From the NCBI GenBank assembly GCA_003254905.1, contig QANU01097546.1:1-64000 (forward strand): a stretch of DNA of 64,000 bases, written 5' to 3'. Made by a program: the position numbers and the translations under genes. The notes under the pieces were generated by a model. It was not told where the DNA came from. It made no database searches and saw only the letters and a list, made by a program, of their open reading frames with translations. This stretch comes from Nissolia schottii (Eukaryota > Streptophyta > Magnoliopsida > Fabales > Fabaceae). Shown here piece by piece: positions 34,059 to 46,712 of this stretch (position 1 is the stretch's first letter; the number at the start of each line of letters is the position of its first letter).

Positions 34059-35850
34059 GACCCCATGTGGTTCGTACAATCTGTCAGCATTCGCAAGAAT
34101 TTGAGTTTGGGAATGGCAAATTCTTGCGTTTGATACACGAAATGAAAAAAACATTCTTGAAAAAGTCATATTCTCATAAATCCAAGAGCACACATTTTTC
34201 CTAATTTCCTAATCTTACTTTCTCCAAAGGATTGTAACATTCTCATGGGAAATGAATGGTGCTGAATATGTTTATTTATGAACCTACTCTCAATTAAAAT
34301 AATAAATCCAATTTTACCCTCCCAAAACAACCTGGTCATCGTCAACCTCTCCCATTTCAACCTTTCACATTCCATCAGATCTGAGGTTGTCTTCACGGAT
34401 CGTTTGTTCATTTGTATCCATCCATCCCCCGTCGCACTAGAAACATTTGCTACCGCACCGCAAAGTTCGTTCATTCACCTCCCTCGCGTTGCATCCCACA
34501 ACCTTCGCATTCATAGTTATTAAAATCGCTTTTTAACTCATAAAATCGTACGATTTTACGAGTTTAGGTAGTAAAATTGAGCTAAATCGCATGTAAACTC
34601 GTTTCTGGGTAAAATCAGGTAAACTCGGGTAAAATCGTATAAAATCACATAAAATCAGGTAAAATTGCGAGTTTACCACAAATGCAGTTTTTTTTTCTTT
34701 TACAAAACAAGTTTGATATTGTTTTGCATATCTATGAGTTTTTAGATTTAGGTCATTTAAGTATTTTAGAGTTATCATTTACAGTTGTGCCTACAATCGT
34801 GCTCCGTCGTTGCTTGTGCTCTGTCGCTAATCCATCGTATGTATTTCATCCTTTGCTCAGGGATCTTTCCCACCAGGGTGCGTGACCTCTGCATTGCTAT
34901 TTGTGCTTTAGTGTTCTAGTTTGAAGACATCATTGTCACAAACTCGCTTCTTGTGACGTTCAGTAGTCAATACTATGTATTATGTTATAAGTATTATGTA
35001 TGAATTGAACTTAGAATTTATATATTTCATCTTTATTTGTGCTTTGTTATGGAGGTAAATGTATTTATGAATTTCAAGTTTTATTAAATATATTTTTGTA
35101 GCATAATAATTTTTTAAAATATTTTTTAAATATTTTTTTAATAATAGTTTACGATCCGAGTTTACGGAGGCTCCACGAGTTTACTTAAACTCTCGAGTTT
35201 GATAACCATGTTAGCATTGTCTGCAGCCGTGTCCTCCAAAGTTGTCCGCAGCCACAACCTCCGCATCCTTTGGCGTCCACCACATCCTCCGCCACCACTT
35301 GCAAACATAAATGTCTCAAAGTAGTGTCATTCGAATGACTAGATAATGACTTATCCAGTCATTCAAATGACTCATATTCAGAGTCTTTTTAAAGACACCG
35401 AGAGACTCATTTCTGCACAACAAGGCTTGCTCGAGGTCGTGGTCCCCTATGCGCCGGTCTTGACTCTAATAGGTTATGACATTATATATTTAATTCTAAT
35501 AACTAAAAAGTTGAGAAAGTTGAGAGAATAAATAATTTTTTAGGTAGTTGAGAAAATATTCAGTTATATGTAAAATATATTTAAATGAGTTTTATGTGTG
35601 TAATGATCAATTTTTTTTATTTTAATTAGTTAGGGGTATTTTTGGAAAAATAAAAAATATTCTCAGGAATGTTAGTGTCAACCAAACGCAAGAACAATTA
35701 ATTCACAGACATCTTCTACAAGATTTTCAAGAATTTAATTTGCACAAAACATGTTTAAATGTCATTCTTGGAAAAGCCATTTATGAAAACAGCATTCCTG
35801 ACAATGCTATTCTCGAAAATGCTAGCAGATTTCATGAACCACACGGGGTC
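34059..35850. mobile_element. 1.8-kb TIR element without transposase
   Basis: The left end GACCCCATGTGGTTCGTAC matches the complement of the right end, GACCCCGTGTGGTTCATGA; similarity continues for about 43 bases (CAGCATTC / TAGCATTTTCGAGAAT). TAT lies directly outside both ends. The superfamily is not settled. It holds the hAT-type MITE at 34512-35210 and scattered ORFs below 110 codons with no domain. Confidence 0.7.
34512..35210 (+). mobile_element. hAT-type MITE of the AACTCG family, nested copy
   Basis: Starts CATAGTTATTAAAATC and ends GAGTTTGATAACCATG. Flanks TTCGCATT (34504-34511) and TTAGCATT (35211-35218) match at seven of eight positions. The left arm carries AAATCG variants instead of AACTCG. 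It sits inside the TIR element 34059-35850, so it inserted later. Confidence 0.75.
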
Positions 35851-37849
35851 TATAGTCAACGTAGTAAGTGTTTCACCTCCTTAACTGGAGGCTTCAAATT
35901 CAAACACTGAATTAAAATTTCTTGAAAATGTTTGAGTCTGAAGTATGAACTAACCAATGGTGAGATACTTATATTCCTATAAAACTTTTGTAGGGATACC
36001 TACGATTTTGATGAAAAAATTTAAAAATATATTGCACTAAATATTCCATAGTTAATATTCTAACACCTGTGCATGAAATTTTTATTGTTGTGATTAATTT
36101 ATGGGCATTCAGGGTGTCTTCTCTCTTAATAGTTGAAGTTACATAAAGTAATAGACTGCTAATTATAAAATATTGTTTCATTTTTATTAATAAGGATCAA
36201 ACCTTTACCACATGGTTAAGGATTAAGGTAATCTATCACCATGTCACACTTTGTGGTTATTGTTGTGGTTATTTGAAACGAAAATGAAACTATTTTCATT
36301 TGGAGAGAAACATCATACAGCATAACTGAATAATTATTAATTAGGTATTGCTAACCACACATATTCCATTTATAAAATATATTGATTTGATTTTTTTATT
36401 AAAAAATGTATTTATTTAATAAAAATATTTATACATTAATTATCAAATAGTAAAATGTTAACACTTGACTTTTGAAGTTACCAAAAAAGAGTAATGCTGA
36501 GTCATTTTACAAAATTCTCATATAAATCTGTCAACATGTTGAACGAAGAAACTATTTATTATTTTTAATATTTTATGGTATTTATTATATTTATTTTTTA
36601 TTTTATTTAGTACATGAGAATTTGTAGGACGATTAAGCATTTAAAAAAGAGATTACATGTCAATCATAGTAAGTGTAAAATTTTTTACATAGTCATCAAA
36701 TTAAATTATTTCATATATATGACTTTTTAAAAGTAAAAGAGAGAATCAACTATTTTTTTTATTATGTAACAAGATTTAATTAAATGTTAGTTAAAAAAAT
36801 CTTAATCAATACCAATTATTAGCTTATAAAACCTAAACTTTTGTACAAGAAAAAAAAAAGAGCATACAACTTCTTACAAGCCAAAATTTCTATAGTACTA
36901 ATAGTAGTAGTACTTCTTTGTTTTTTTTTTTAAATTTTTCTACGTTTTTATTTTGATATTTATGTAAATATTTGACCATTTCTTAAATTTATACAATATT
37001 GATTATCTTTTTTCTTTGTATATACTTATTTAATGAATATAGTGAAAAAGGAAAAATATCATGTCTGATTTCTAAACTTTTACTTGGTGCTCTATTTGAT
37101 TCCTAATATAAATAAAATATCAAAATAATACTCAACGTTTTTCGTCATTACTCTCGTTAGTCACTCCGTCTATTAGCCCATTGGATGGAAAGACTAACGA
37201 GGACAATGATAGAAAATGTTGGAGACCAAATAAAGTACAAAGTATTACCCAAAGACTAAGTAAAGGGGCCAACCAGAGCAACAATGTCAATTTTTGAGTG
37301 AGGGAGAAAGTTTATTAGTGATTAGAAGTTTAGAACAAAAAAGGAGTAATGAGTAAAAAATAGAGTGATTAAATGAAAACTTAACAATCAGAACACCCTT
37401 CATCATTGAATTCATGGAAGTAGGGAATAATGAGGGCAAGACAAAAAATATTAAAAACTATTTTAATACTTTATTTTTATTACAGATCAAATAAGATACT
37501 GAATAAAAGTTTGAGAACTAACGAAAATATTTCTCCTAGTGAAAAAAGGTCTATAGTAGATGAGAAAGAATGAATGCAAATAAAAAAATTAATAAAGATA
37601 ATTTTATAAAATGCTATTGAATTTTTTTAACTTTGAAATATTTTAATTATTTTTTAATACTCACGCATAATTTAAAATGAGCAATTAAAAAATGAAGGTA
37701 TACTTTTTAAAAAAAATATCTAAAAACATATTAATAAGGAAATTAATAATCTAAAGTAAATTTTTTATAGTGTAAATTCAAATATAAAAATGACATTCAA
37801 CCTCATAATTTTTAATTAATATATGAATGATGCAAATTGCATGAGCACC
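35851..37849. other. Gene-free AT-rich stretch
   Basis: No ORF or RNA gene supported. A block at about 37050-37260 (CTTTTACTTGGTGCTC, CGTTAGTCACTCCGTC, GACTAACGAGGACAATG) looks like dispersed-repeat sequence with internal inverted symmetry, but no ends were found. Confidence 0.45.
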
Positions 37850-38060
37850 CACTTACGGGGATTGCTGTCACAACACACACACAAAAAGAGAGTCAGAAAG
37901 CACAGCATCAAGAAAAGCAAAACTGACTACCACGCGCCACGTGAGCGCGTGTAAAAAGAGAGAGTGGGAGGAAGCTCGTGACAAGTTGTGACAGTGCTGA
38001 CTAGAAAAACGGGTTTTTGGCACTCCCTCTCTCATTCACTCACTCGCTCACATCATAAGA
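37850..38060. promoter_or_regulatory. Isolated GC-richer patch with a G-box
   Basis: Stands out from the AT-rich surroundings: ACCACGCGCCACGTGAGCGCG contains a CACGTG G-box at 37938-37943 inside an almost palindromic CGCG context. It is followed by AGAGAGAGTGGGAGG and CTCCCTCTCTCATTCACTCAC. It resembles a plant core promoter or leader, yet no gene follows. The nearest open frame (38569-38781, MNQSF...) has no recognisable domain. It may be a relic promoter. Confidence 0.3.
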
Positions 38061-41000
38061 TTTTTTTTTTAATTTTAAAAATTACAGTAATTATAATAAA
38101 ATTTATACTTAATTTTTTTTATTTAATATATATTTTTTCACATAAATTATTAATATTTTAATTTTAAGTAATGAATTTTTTAAAAGATAAAAAGGTCTAA
38201 ATTTCATTACGTTTATAAAATCATTAGGATTTAAATTTCATTTAATTTAGTTTAAGTTGGATTAACTTAATATAAAAATAATACAATGGTCAAGAAAATA
38301 AAAATGATAAATATTTAAATTTTATTGCATTTGTTAGCCAAAATACTCACTAATGTTCATAATAATAATTATTTTTATTTTTTAAATTTATTTATAAATT
38401 AATGCATCTAAATATAATTATATTTAAATACATTAATTTATTAATTAAACTAAAAATAATATTAATAATTATTTTAAATTAAAGAGATTATTAAATTTTT
38501 TTATTTTAAGACTTAAATTTAAAATATTACTAATATTTAAAAAAAATTAAGCGTGTCAAACTCCTTAAATGAATCAATCATTTATTCAACAACACTCTTT
38601 ATTCACACAAAAATGTCTCTTTTCTCAAAGATGGCTGACTTTGTTTGCATGTGACTTATATCTCTCTCTCTTCATTTATTTACTGTTCACATCTTTTCCT
38701 TCTTTCTCTCTCCATATTATGATGATGGCATTGCCCCAATGGCCCATCCCCCACCCAGCAAAATATCTATCAAAAAGTTAGCATACCTTCTTTCATCCAC
38801 TATTTTCATAAAAATAATAATAATAATTATAGTTATAAAATATATTTAAAATTTACATAAATTTACATTTTAATTTTAAGTAATAAATTTTTTAATATAT
38901 AGGTTAAAATGTTATTTTTTGTAGGATAAGAATGCATCTAACATAATATTTTATTTTTTAGTCTTGACGAAATTATTGACATTTAAAGTTTTTTATGTCA
39001 ATAAAAACTTAAATGAACAATATTTGCCTTCAAAAATTTTGGCTAGAAAGACCAAACCTCATTAAAATCACTCTAAGGAAAATTTGGTAGAAGAAAATTC
39101 AAGTGATAAAAAAAATATTGTTAATATTCAAACTTATTATCAAAAGTTCGATTGATCTAGTCATTTTATATTCCCCAAACTTGAATGACTACACAAAATT
39201 TCTCTTTTCCTTATTTTTTTTTTTCTCCATCACACAACCTTTCAACCAAGAATGAAGAATCTCTCCTTGTATAACACAACTCTGGCCGTCTGTATATGTC
39301 GTCATACAAGAAGTAAAGGACTGAAAATAAATTTTCAATTATCAAAATATATTTTTAGGAGACGCATGGTTAGCAGAATATAAATATTTTTAGAAATAAC
39401 ATTTTATTCTCATAAGTAACTTTTTCATGAATGACTTTTACACGTGTTTGGTATTAAATTTTTAGGAATCTTGCATAATATGCTTAGAATGAATCATTCA
39501 TGCGTTAGATTGACATTAACATTCTCAAAAATATTTTGTTTTTCAAAAATACCCTAACAAATGAAAAAAAATAATCATTACACACATTAAACCCATATTT
39601 AAATATAATTTACATATAATTAATACTTATTTTCCCGACTACCAAAAATATTATTATTAATATCAATTATTTATTATTATTAATTATTTATTATCATTAA
39701 TTATTTAATATTTATTATTATTAATTACTTAATAATAATTATTAAGTATTAATATTATTATTAGTTATTTATTATTATTAATTATTACTATTTAATATTA
39801 ATTATTTTATCATATCCCATAAAATTATTATTTATTATTAACTTAATATTAATAGTTATTATTATTATCATTAATATTAATTATTTATTAACTAATATTG
39901 TTATTATTTACTATTTATTATTAATTAATATTTATTATTAATTATTTTCTCAACTCCCAAAAATATTATTAGTATTATTTTGGGAGGCTAAAGTTGAGTT
40001 TTCAATTTTAAATAAGGATAAATTTGTCTATTTACATTTTTAGAAACATCCCATTTCCATGGAAATGTTAAATTCTCATGGTGAAGGCAGAAAGTGAAAC
40101 TTTTATGATTATTGAAGATATAATTTTTCAAGATTATTTTTCTATCCCGCAAATAAAATGTAGAAATTTATCATTCCTAAGCTATGAATATTGGCAAATT
40201 TCGTCAACCACACGCCCTTTAAAGTTATTTTGTTTTGTTTTTAAAACATCAATTTATTCATCATATTAATCTTGCGCTACATTTTTTTAACATTATACTT
40301 TCAAAAATTATATAAAGGATAAAATGAAGGAAAAAAAACAATAACAATTTTTTTATTACTATTTAAGAATACCATATATAATAAATTAATAAAATAAATC
40401 AAAAATAGTTTTTTTTTTTTGTAAAGTCCTAAACTTTTTCCCCCAATCAAGATCATGTTGAACACATTAACGAGAGCCGAAAGGATACGTGGCGATCAAA
40501 TTCTTACCCGTAATCTTATTAGCCTCATTTAGTCACGTAAGATTAAGGGAACGTCATCAAGCTTAAACTACAGTTTATTGACTGAGTTTAGGAATTTAAA
40601 TGTTAAAAGTAATTACTAATATCTAAAATTTATTACTCTTCAACTGATTTAGTTCGAGATGAATTAAGTCATTCAAGAATAAAATTTTCTCTAATTAGGC
40701 GTTAGTAGTGTGTTGATATGATATTCTAACGACTAAAACAAGAGACATCACCATCATCTATTGTTTCACAATCATTATGGAATATTGTTTGCAATTTGCT
40801 TCCAATAAACTTCACGCACTAGCAAGAAAGGCACAATAATTAACTTGATACTAGTTGAAAGAATGTTTGTTTTTTGTAAACGTATATAATTAATATTGTA
40901 ATGATTTATAAAAGAAAACAAAATACAATAGTGTTTATGGCCGTAATAATAATAATAATAATAATAATAACTATATATATATATTTATTCATATTTAGTT

Positions 41001-41860
41001 AACATTAATTAATAGTAAGAGATAGTAAATGGTTTCAATTGTCATACCAAAAAAAAATTGAAATTAAAAGAAAATTTGACTGATATGCCTCGTTCAAAAG
41101 GACTATGTGGGTACTTTTTGACCCAAATAATTAGTCATCTCGTTCGTAGTAACAAACTATGATTATTCTTAATTAGCAGCATGTCTAATGTTTTCCTTTA
41201 TATATAATAAAATATATGGAGCTAGCTAGCTAGAGTTCCATACATTCTAGAGCGACTAAAGTAAAGATATTCTAGTAATTAAAAATCAAAGTTTCTTGAT
41301 TTGGCCCACATGGACATGGGGATCATGAATTAGATTCCATTATTCCAAATATGGAATGGAAGTACTTGAATCCTGAGTTCATTATATAGTATAATATATC
41401 CTAAATCTTGAAAGACAACTTTAATGTTGTTTTTTTCTTTTATATTATATATTGCATTTGATGATGACTAGATCTGTCCACATGCTAATTCGACTTTGTC
41501 CTTACAAAATTATAATGGCAAATATATAGTCATTTTCTATGTTTTTATGTATCTTCGTCGAACTCACGTACAATATAGGATTTATTGGGGGGTATTGGTT
41601 CTGAAATTTACATAAACAAGGACAAGGTTCTTCCTTTTTCATTTTCTTTATTTTATAATTCCAGCTATCTTGGAAATTTCTATGCCATTTTGTTTATTAG
41701 TAGATATTAGATATTATTTGATAATTGAGATGGCAATTCATCCATTCATGGTGGGTTGGAATGATAAAGAGATATATAACTCTTTAATAATCAGTGGTTA
41801 GTTGAAAGATTGTTATATTAATTTAGGAGTGTACATGAATTGGGTTGGAAAAAAATTAAT
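38061..41860. other. Gene-free AT-rich stretch with low-complexity core
   Basis: Between 39640 and 39960 the sequence consists of ATTATTAATTATTTATTATT variants, a degenerate A/T repeat with almost no G or C. An (AAT)n tract lies at 40944-40970. Nothing else supports a gene. Confidence 0.55.
39640..39960. repeat. Degenerate TTATTAATTA low-complexity array
   Basis: About 320 bases of TAT/TTA/TAAT words in irregular order, bordered by AAAAATATTATTA on both sides (CTACCAAAAATATTATTA and CTCCCAAAAATATTATTA). The two borders suggest that the whole array derives from amplification of one short unit. Confidence 0.7.
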
Positions 41861-42386
41861 TAGGGATGGGAATGAGTATCCATGGCTGCAAATACATATC
41901 TCTACCATTCATACTAGCTTAATATTTTGTTACCCGTATCTGTATCCATATCTATCATGGGTATCCATTACTGGTATTTGCAAAAATTTAAATCCCCATG
42001 GATATTCATGAGATTTTCCAAAAATTTTAAAAAAGGAAAAATTCATAAAAATTACTATAAATATAATATATTACAATACTACTACTAGAAAAGTCACAAT
42101 TCAAATTAACAAAATACATAATAGAAGTTTAACAACGTTGTAGATAAAAATGAATGAGAGTTTTTAGTTTTTATATTTATATAGATAAAAATATTTACTT
42201 AATTTTATATATTATTAAATAATTAGTGGGTATCCATATATTGGGTACCTTAATCCCTATATCTATACCCATTAGTAAACGTGTATGGATATCTGTCTAG
42301 TGGTTACGAAAATTGCGGGTATACTCATACCCGTCGTGGGTAATACATGTGGATATCTGGGTTCGTGGATATTTTTACCATCCCTA
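41861..42386. mobile_element. MITE with TAGGGATGG ends
   Basis: Starts TAGGGATGGGAATGAGTATC and ends TTTTTACCATCCCTA, giving inverted termini. The interior is rich in GGATATC/GGGTATCCAT motifs in both orientations (for example ATGGGTATCCATTAC and GTGGGTATCCATATA). AATTAA flanks both sides. 526 bp, noncoding; the small ORF at 41802-42011 runs through its left end. Confidence 0.6.
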
Positions 42387-43654
42387 AATTAAACCAAAAT
42401 TAAAAATCATATTGATTTTATGATTGAGCCATTTATTTAAATTCAAAATCTACTAATGACTTGGTCAAACTATTTAGACAACATATAAACATTTCAATGC
42501 TTTGCATAATAAAATTTTAAAAAAAATAGATGTAAAATACTAAATTTAAGAGAAATTTTTAAATTAGATTATATTAATATTAAAATAATATAATATTATA
42601 CAAAATATATTAATTGAGATGCAAAATATTATAATTTATCACTAATTCTATTAAAGTAATACACCATTTAAAGAAATATTTGATTTAATGTTGAGTAAGG
42701 TCAACCCAAAGTATTACCCGAATGTCATAAAAAAAATACAGAATCAAATTTTTATAATGTAAACTTTACCAAATTAACTTCGGCCCAAGCCACATCTTCG
42801 TCATAAACACTTACTTCCATAAAGTTTGGGCATATTTATATAACTTCCTATTAAGCCTACATAAAAACACTATTTTTTTAAAAAAATTAACAAATACTCT
42901 AAAGATATTTATTATGAAACTTAAAGTGACATAATTTTATTAAAAAAGTAAAATTAATAAATTTTAAATGTAATAAAATGTATTGTGTAACAAATGCCTT
43001 AAAGACACTCATTAATGTCAAAATAATACTGTTCTATCATGTTTTCCAAGACATTCATTGCCGTACACACGAGATATCATAGCTGAAATCTCGGCAGATA
43101 AGAGTGCACAATTATTGGTTTTAGCAATAATCTACTAATCTAATTGTCCAAAGTGCATAATTAAGTATCTTCTATTATAACCTGGTACCTTTCAAGCATA
43201 CACAATAAATTTTGACTTCAATTTGACAAGGATGGAAGGGACTGCATAATGTCAAATACTACACCAACATCTCACAACAATAAAACTATTCAAGGGGATA
43301 TAATTTTACTAATGTAATTATTGTTACTCCCTTTCTTATTGCATATAGTCATTAATAACTACAGTTAAACTTTGTGAACAGAAAAAAAATATATATTATC
43401 TTAATATTTAAATTAACAGATAATTTAAATCTCGAAGTTTAAATTTCAGACAAATATTTTAAATCAGAGAGGGTAACAAATAAGAAAAACAATTTTTTGA
43501 TTAATCACATGTATTGTACTTTTTACAAAGAAATTTAGGTAAGGAAAATGTGTTGCTATATTTGATGTAATGAAAAGAAAAAAATACTCTAAGAGATTTT
43601 CTTCCCTATTGTGCTAAGAAATTGTTATCCCTCTGTTAGTGATGAAGATAAAAG
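42387..43654. other. Gene-free AT-rich stretch
   Basis: No ORF, RNA gene or clear element ends seen between the TAGGGATGG MITE and the LINE. Confidence 0.5.
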
Positions 43655-43679
43655 CGTGATGAAGATAAAAGCATGATTC

Positions 43680-45122
43680 ATGCTCCAGTATCATCAGAGG
43701 AAATACAAAGAGCTCTTTTTAGTATGGGCAGTCTCAAGGCCCCGGGGACCGGATGGCCTACATGCGCTTTTTTTCCAAAGCCAATGGGATACTGTTAAAA
43801 AGACGCTAGAGAATACTATTAGAAATCTGTGGGAGCATCCTTCTCATATTGGAAGCGTTAACAAGAACTTTATTTCTCTCATCCCCAAAGTGGATCATCC
43901 GAAATCTATGGCCCAATTTCGTCCTATTGGTCTCTGTAATGTGATATACAAGTTGCTTACTAAGATCATTGCGAACCGCTTGAAGCCCATCATGAATTAT
44001 GTTATCTCTCCTCACCAATGCATTTTCATTCCGAGAAGATTGGGTGCGAACACTGTATTGATTGCGCAGGAAGTCATTCATAGCATGAGACAGAGAAAGG
44101 GGAAAACTGGCTTTCTTGCTATCAAAATTGATCTTGAAAAGGCATATGATAGGTTGAATTGGCACTTTATTATTGACTTTCTCAGAGATATGGGCATCCA
44201 GAATGACTTGATTGAGATAATCTGGCACTGTATCTCCTCCTCCTCTATGGACATTCTTTGGCATGGCGAGTGTACTGGGGTTTTTCATCCTTCGCAAGGT
44301 ATCCGTCAAGGAGATCCCTTATCCCCTTATCTGTTTGTTATTTGCATTGAGAGACTTTCCCAGCTCATTTGTGCAGCGGTTGAGGATGGCCTGTGGAAGC
44401 CTATCTCGCTCGGTAGAGGAGGACCCAAAATATCGCATCTTTGTTTTGCGGATGATTTGTTTTTGTTTGCTGAAGCTTCTTTGGAACAGGTTGACATCAT
44501 CAAGCATTGTCTGCAAATGTTCTGTAATAGCTCTGGACAGAAGGTAAGTATGGAGAAGACTAAAATCTCTTTTTCCCAGAACGTTAATCATAATCGAGCT
44601 AAGGACATTGCGGATGAGCTGGGCTGTTCTTTGTCTCATGATCTTGGGAAGTACCTGGGTATTCCTTTATTTCATAAGAGAGTTACAAGTCAAACCTTCA
44701 GTAGCTTAACTGATAGACTTAGCCAGCGTTTGTCTACCTGGAAGGCATCTTCCCTCTCTCTGGCTGGCAGGTTGACGCTTTGTAAATCTGTGATTAAAGC
44801 CAGCCTATCGTATACTATGCAAACTTGCCTTCTCCCAGCAAAAGTTTGTGATTTCATTGATAAAAAGGTTAGAAGCTTTCTTTGGGGTTCTGTTAATGGA
44901 AGTAGACGTATCAGTTTGGTTTCTTGGAACTCAGTCTATAGACCGAAAGCAGATGGTGGGCTTGGTCTTCGCCAAGCTAGATTGTCGAATATATCTTTCT
45001 TGGAAAAACTTGGTTGGGGCCTTATTACGAACAAGGATTCTCTATGGGTCCAGATTCTGAGGGGTAAGTACAAATGTGGCGATGCTACCATTCCTGAAGT
45101 CAAGCTGAAGACTAATGATAAG
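43680..45122 (+). pseudogene. LINE reverse transcriptase, first half
   Basis: The RT blocks are in order: FRPIGLCNVIYKLLTKIIA, QCIFIPRRLGAN, IKIDLEKAYDRLNW (motif A Asp), GIRQGDPLSPYLFVICIERL, HLCFADDLFLFAEAS (catalytic Asp pair), GQKVSMEKTKISFS and YLGIPLFHKR. Just upstream, in another frame, APVSSEEIQRALFSMGSLKA precedes PGPDG. An extra G in CCCCGGGGACC shifts the frame there, so the true product is broken at its start. The frame reaches KTND at 45120 and then enters the LTR-like insertion, where it soon stops. The catalytic core residues look intact, but truncation, frameshift and insertion make this copy dead. Confidence 0.92.
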
Positions 45123-46712
45123 TGGATTTTGTACCCTATCTTATTACTCTATAAACGATCAATTCATACTAAAATTGTGTGGGATTAATATGTAATCAAT
45201 ATGTTTTTGCACATTAGCCTCTTTTGATAGAAATTAAGAAAAAGGGCAAGTTTAAGCATTATTTTAACACTAGATACTTAATATCTCTTTTGTAGTTTTC
45301 TATTTTGGATTTTAGGAAATGAAGGTGCAAGAAGATCATTGAAGAAGTGAAGAGAAGATGTGACCAAGGACAATAGAGGAAAAAAGCAAGATGGCGAGTT
45401 CAAGCAACGTCACTCAGCGGATAAACAAGGAGCGCTCAACGAAAATAGCAACCAGCGCTCAGCGCATAAGAAGCTACCGCTCAGCGATACTAACCTTATC
45501 GCTCAGTGGTGAACCTCTCTTCGCTCAGCGATAGTACCAACTTGCACCGGCGCATTTAATGCGCCAGCCTGGCGCCAGCTCAAAAAGTCAGAGCCGCCCT
45601 GCAAAAGCTGACCAGCGCATTTACTGAAGCCGCGTAAGCCGCCGAGATTGACTCAGCCGCTCAGCGCCACCTCATAATCGCTTAGCGGAAGTGGTCAAAT
45701 CGCTCAGCGGCGGTGCTAAACCGCTGAGCAATCCTGTCGAACCTTGGCCTATAAATAGGAGGCCAAGGCATTCATTTTAAGCATCTCTTCCTTCCTCCCC
45801 TCAAGGTCTCTTAGGCCGAGAACTCCACCATTTCCTTCCATATTTCTACACTTTTTACATTTCCATTTTGAGCATTTTAGGTTTATGTTAGTAAAGTGCT
45901 TGTTAGAAGCCTTTTTCTTTCAAGAATTGTAAGTGAAGCTCTGCCGAATTTAATCCAGGTTTTATTGTTCTAATCTTCCATTGTCATTTACTTTTTCATT
46001 CTCTTTATTTACTCTTTCCTTTTCTTTACTTGTTATGAGTTTTTAATCCTCTAATCATGGAGGAGTAGTTTCTTAATATCTTGCATGCGGTAACGCTAGA
46101 TTAAAGATTGATTTGAGGTCTTGCGCTTAATGATTATGCATGAATCGTTCCACCCTTAATTAATGATACAGCGATTGCATGTTGTTAGTTAAGGTTTAAT
46201 CTAAGTTAATGAATCTTGACGATTGTAGGATTTATTAAACTATGATTAAGGAACTTTTGGAGAACTAATCAGATTTGATTAGGTTGTGCAATTGGTGCTT
46301 AATTAATATGGGTCTTAATGCTGAGATCTTGGTTTTAATACCTGTATTAACAAATGCTTAAGGGATTGACGATCGTAGTTTCTTAAGTAAATTGCATATT
46401 AGTTAGAGATTTCAACTAATAAACAACATCTCCTTTCATGAATAATTAATCAGGAACCGATGAGAATTAATCCTTAATCTAGTAATGCCGTATGCAGGAT
46501 ATTGCTTTTATCATTGTCTTACTCTCGTTTAATCGCTTTTAAATTCATCAAACAAAACCCCCCCGATTTACTTAACTTTGATTTGGTTCTAAATTGCTTC
46601 TTTGAGAAACGACCTAGGTTAATCCCCTTGACTACGTTTTTGGGGTTTTCTTGGTTTATAAATTATTATTTGATCGCGCACCGAAATCTAACGACGTTTT
46701 GGTGAGCGACAA
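45123..46712 (+). mobile_element. Probable solo LTR inserted in the LINE
   Basis: About 1590 bases without coding sequence lie exactly between the LINE codons for KTND and NQSNAWK. It begins TGGATTTTG and ends GCGACA(A), and imperfect 5-bp flanks ATAAG and CTAAC could descend from ATAAC. A promoter-like GGCCTATAAATAGGAGG lies at about 45748-45764, as in the U3 of Ty3/Gypsy LTRs. Upstream of it (45390-45730) the motif CGCTCAGCG and its variants recur about ten times in a GC-rich block. No gag or pol is present, hence solo. An Athila/Calypso-like origin is a guess. Confidence 0.65.

Noticed and set aside
38569..38781. 70-codon ORF after a pyrimidine-rich stretch, possible small gene
   Set aside because: No signal peptide, domain or splice context; the frame ends after a short Pro-rich tail.
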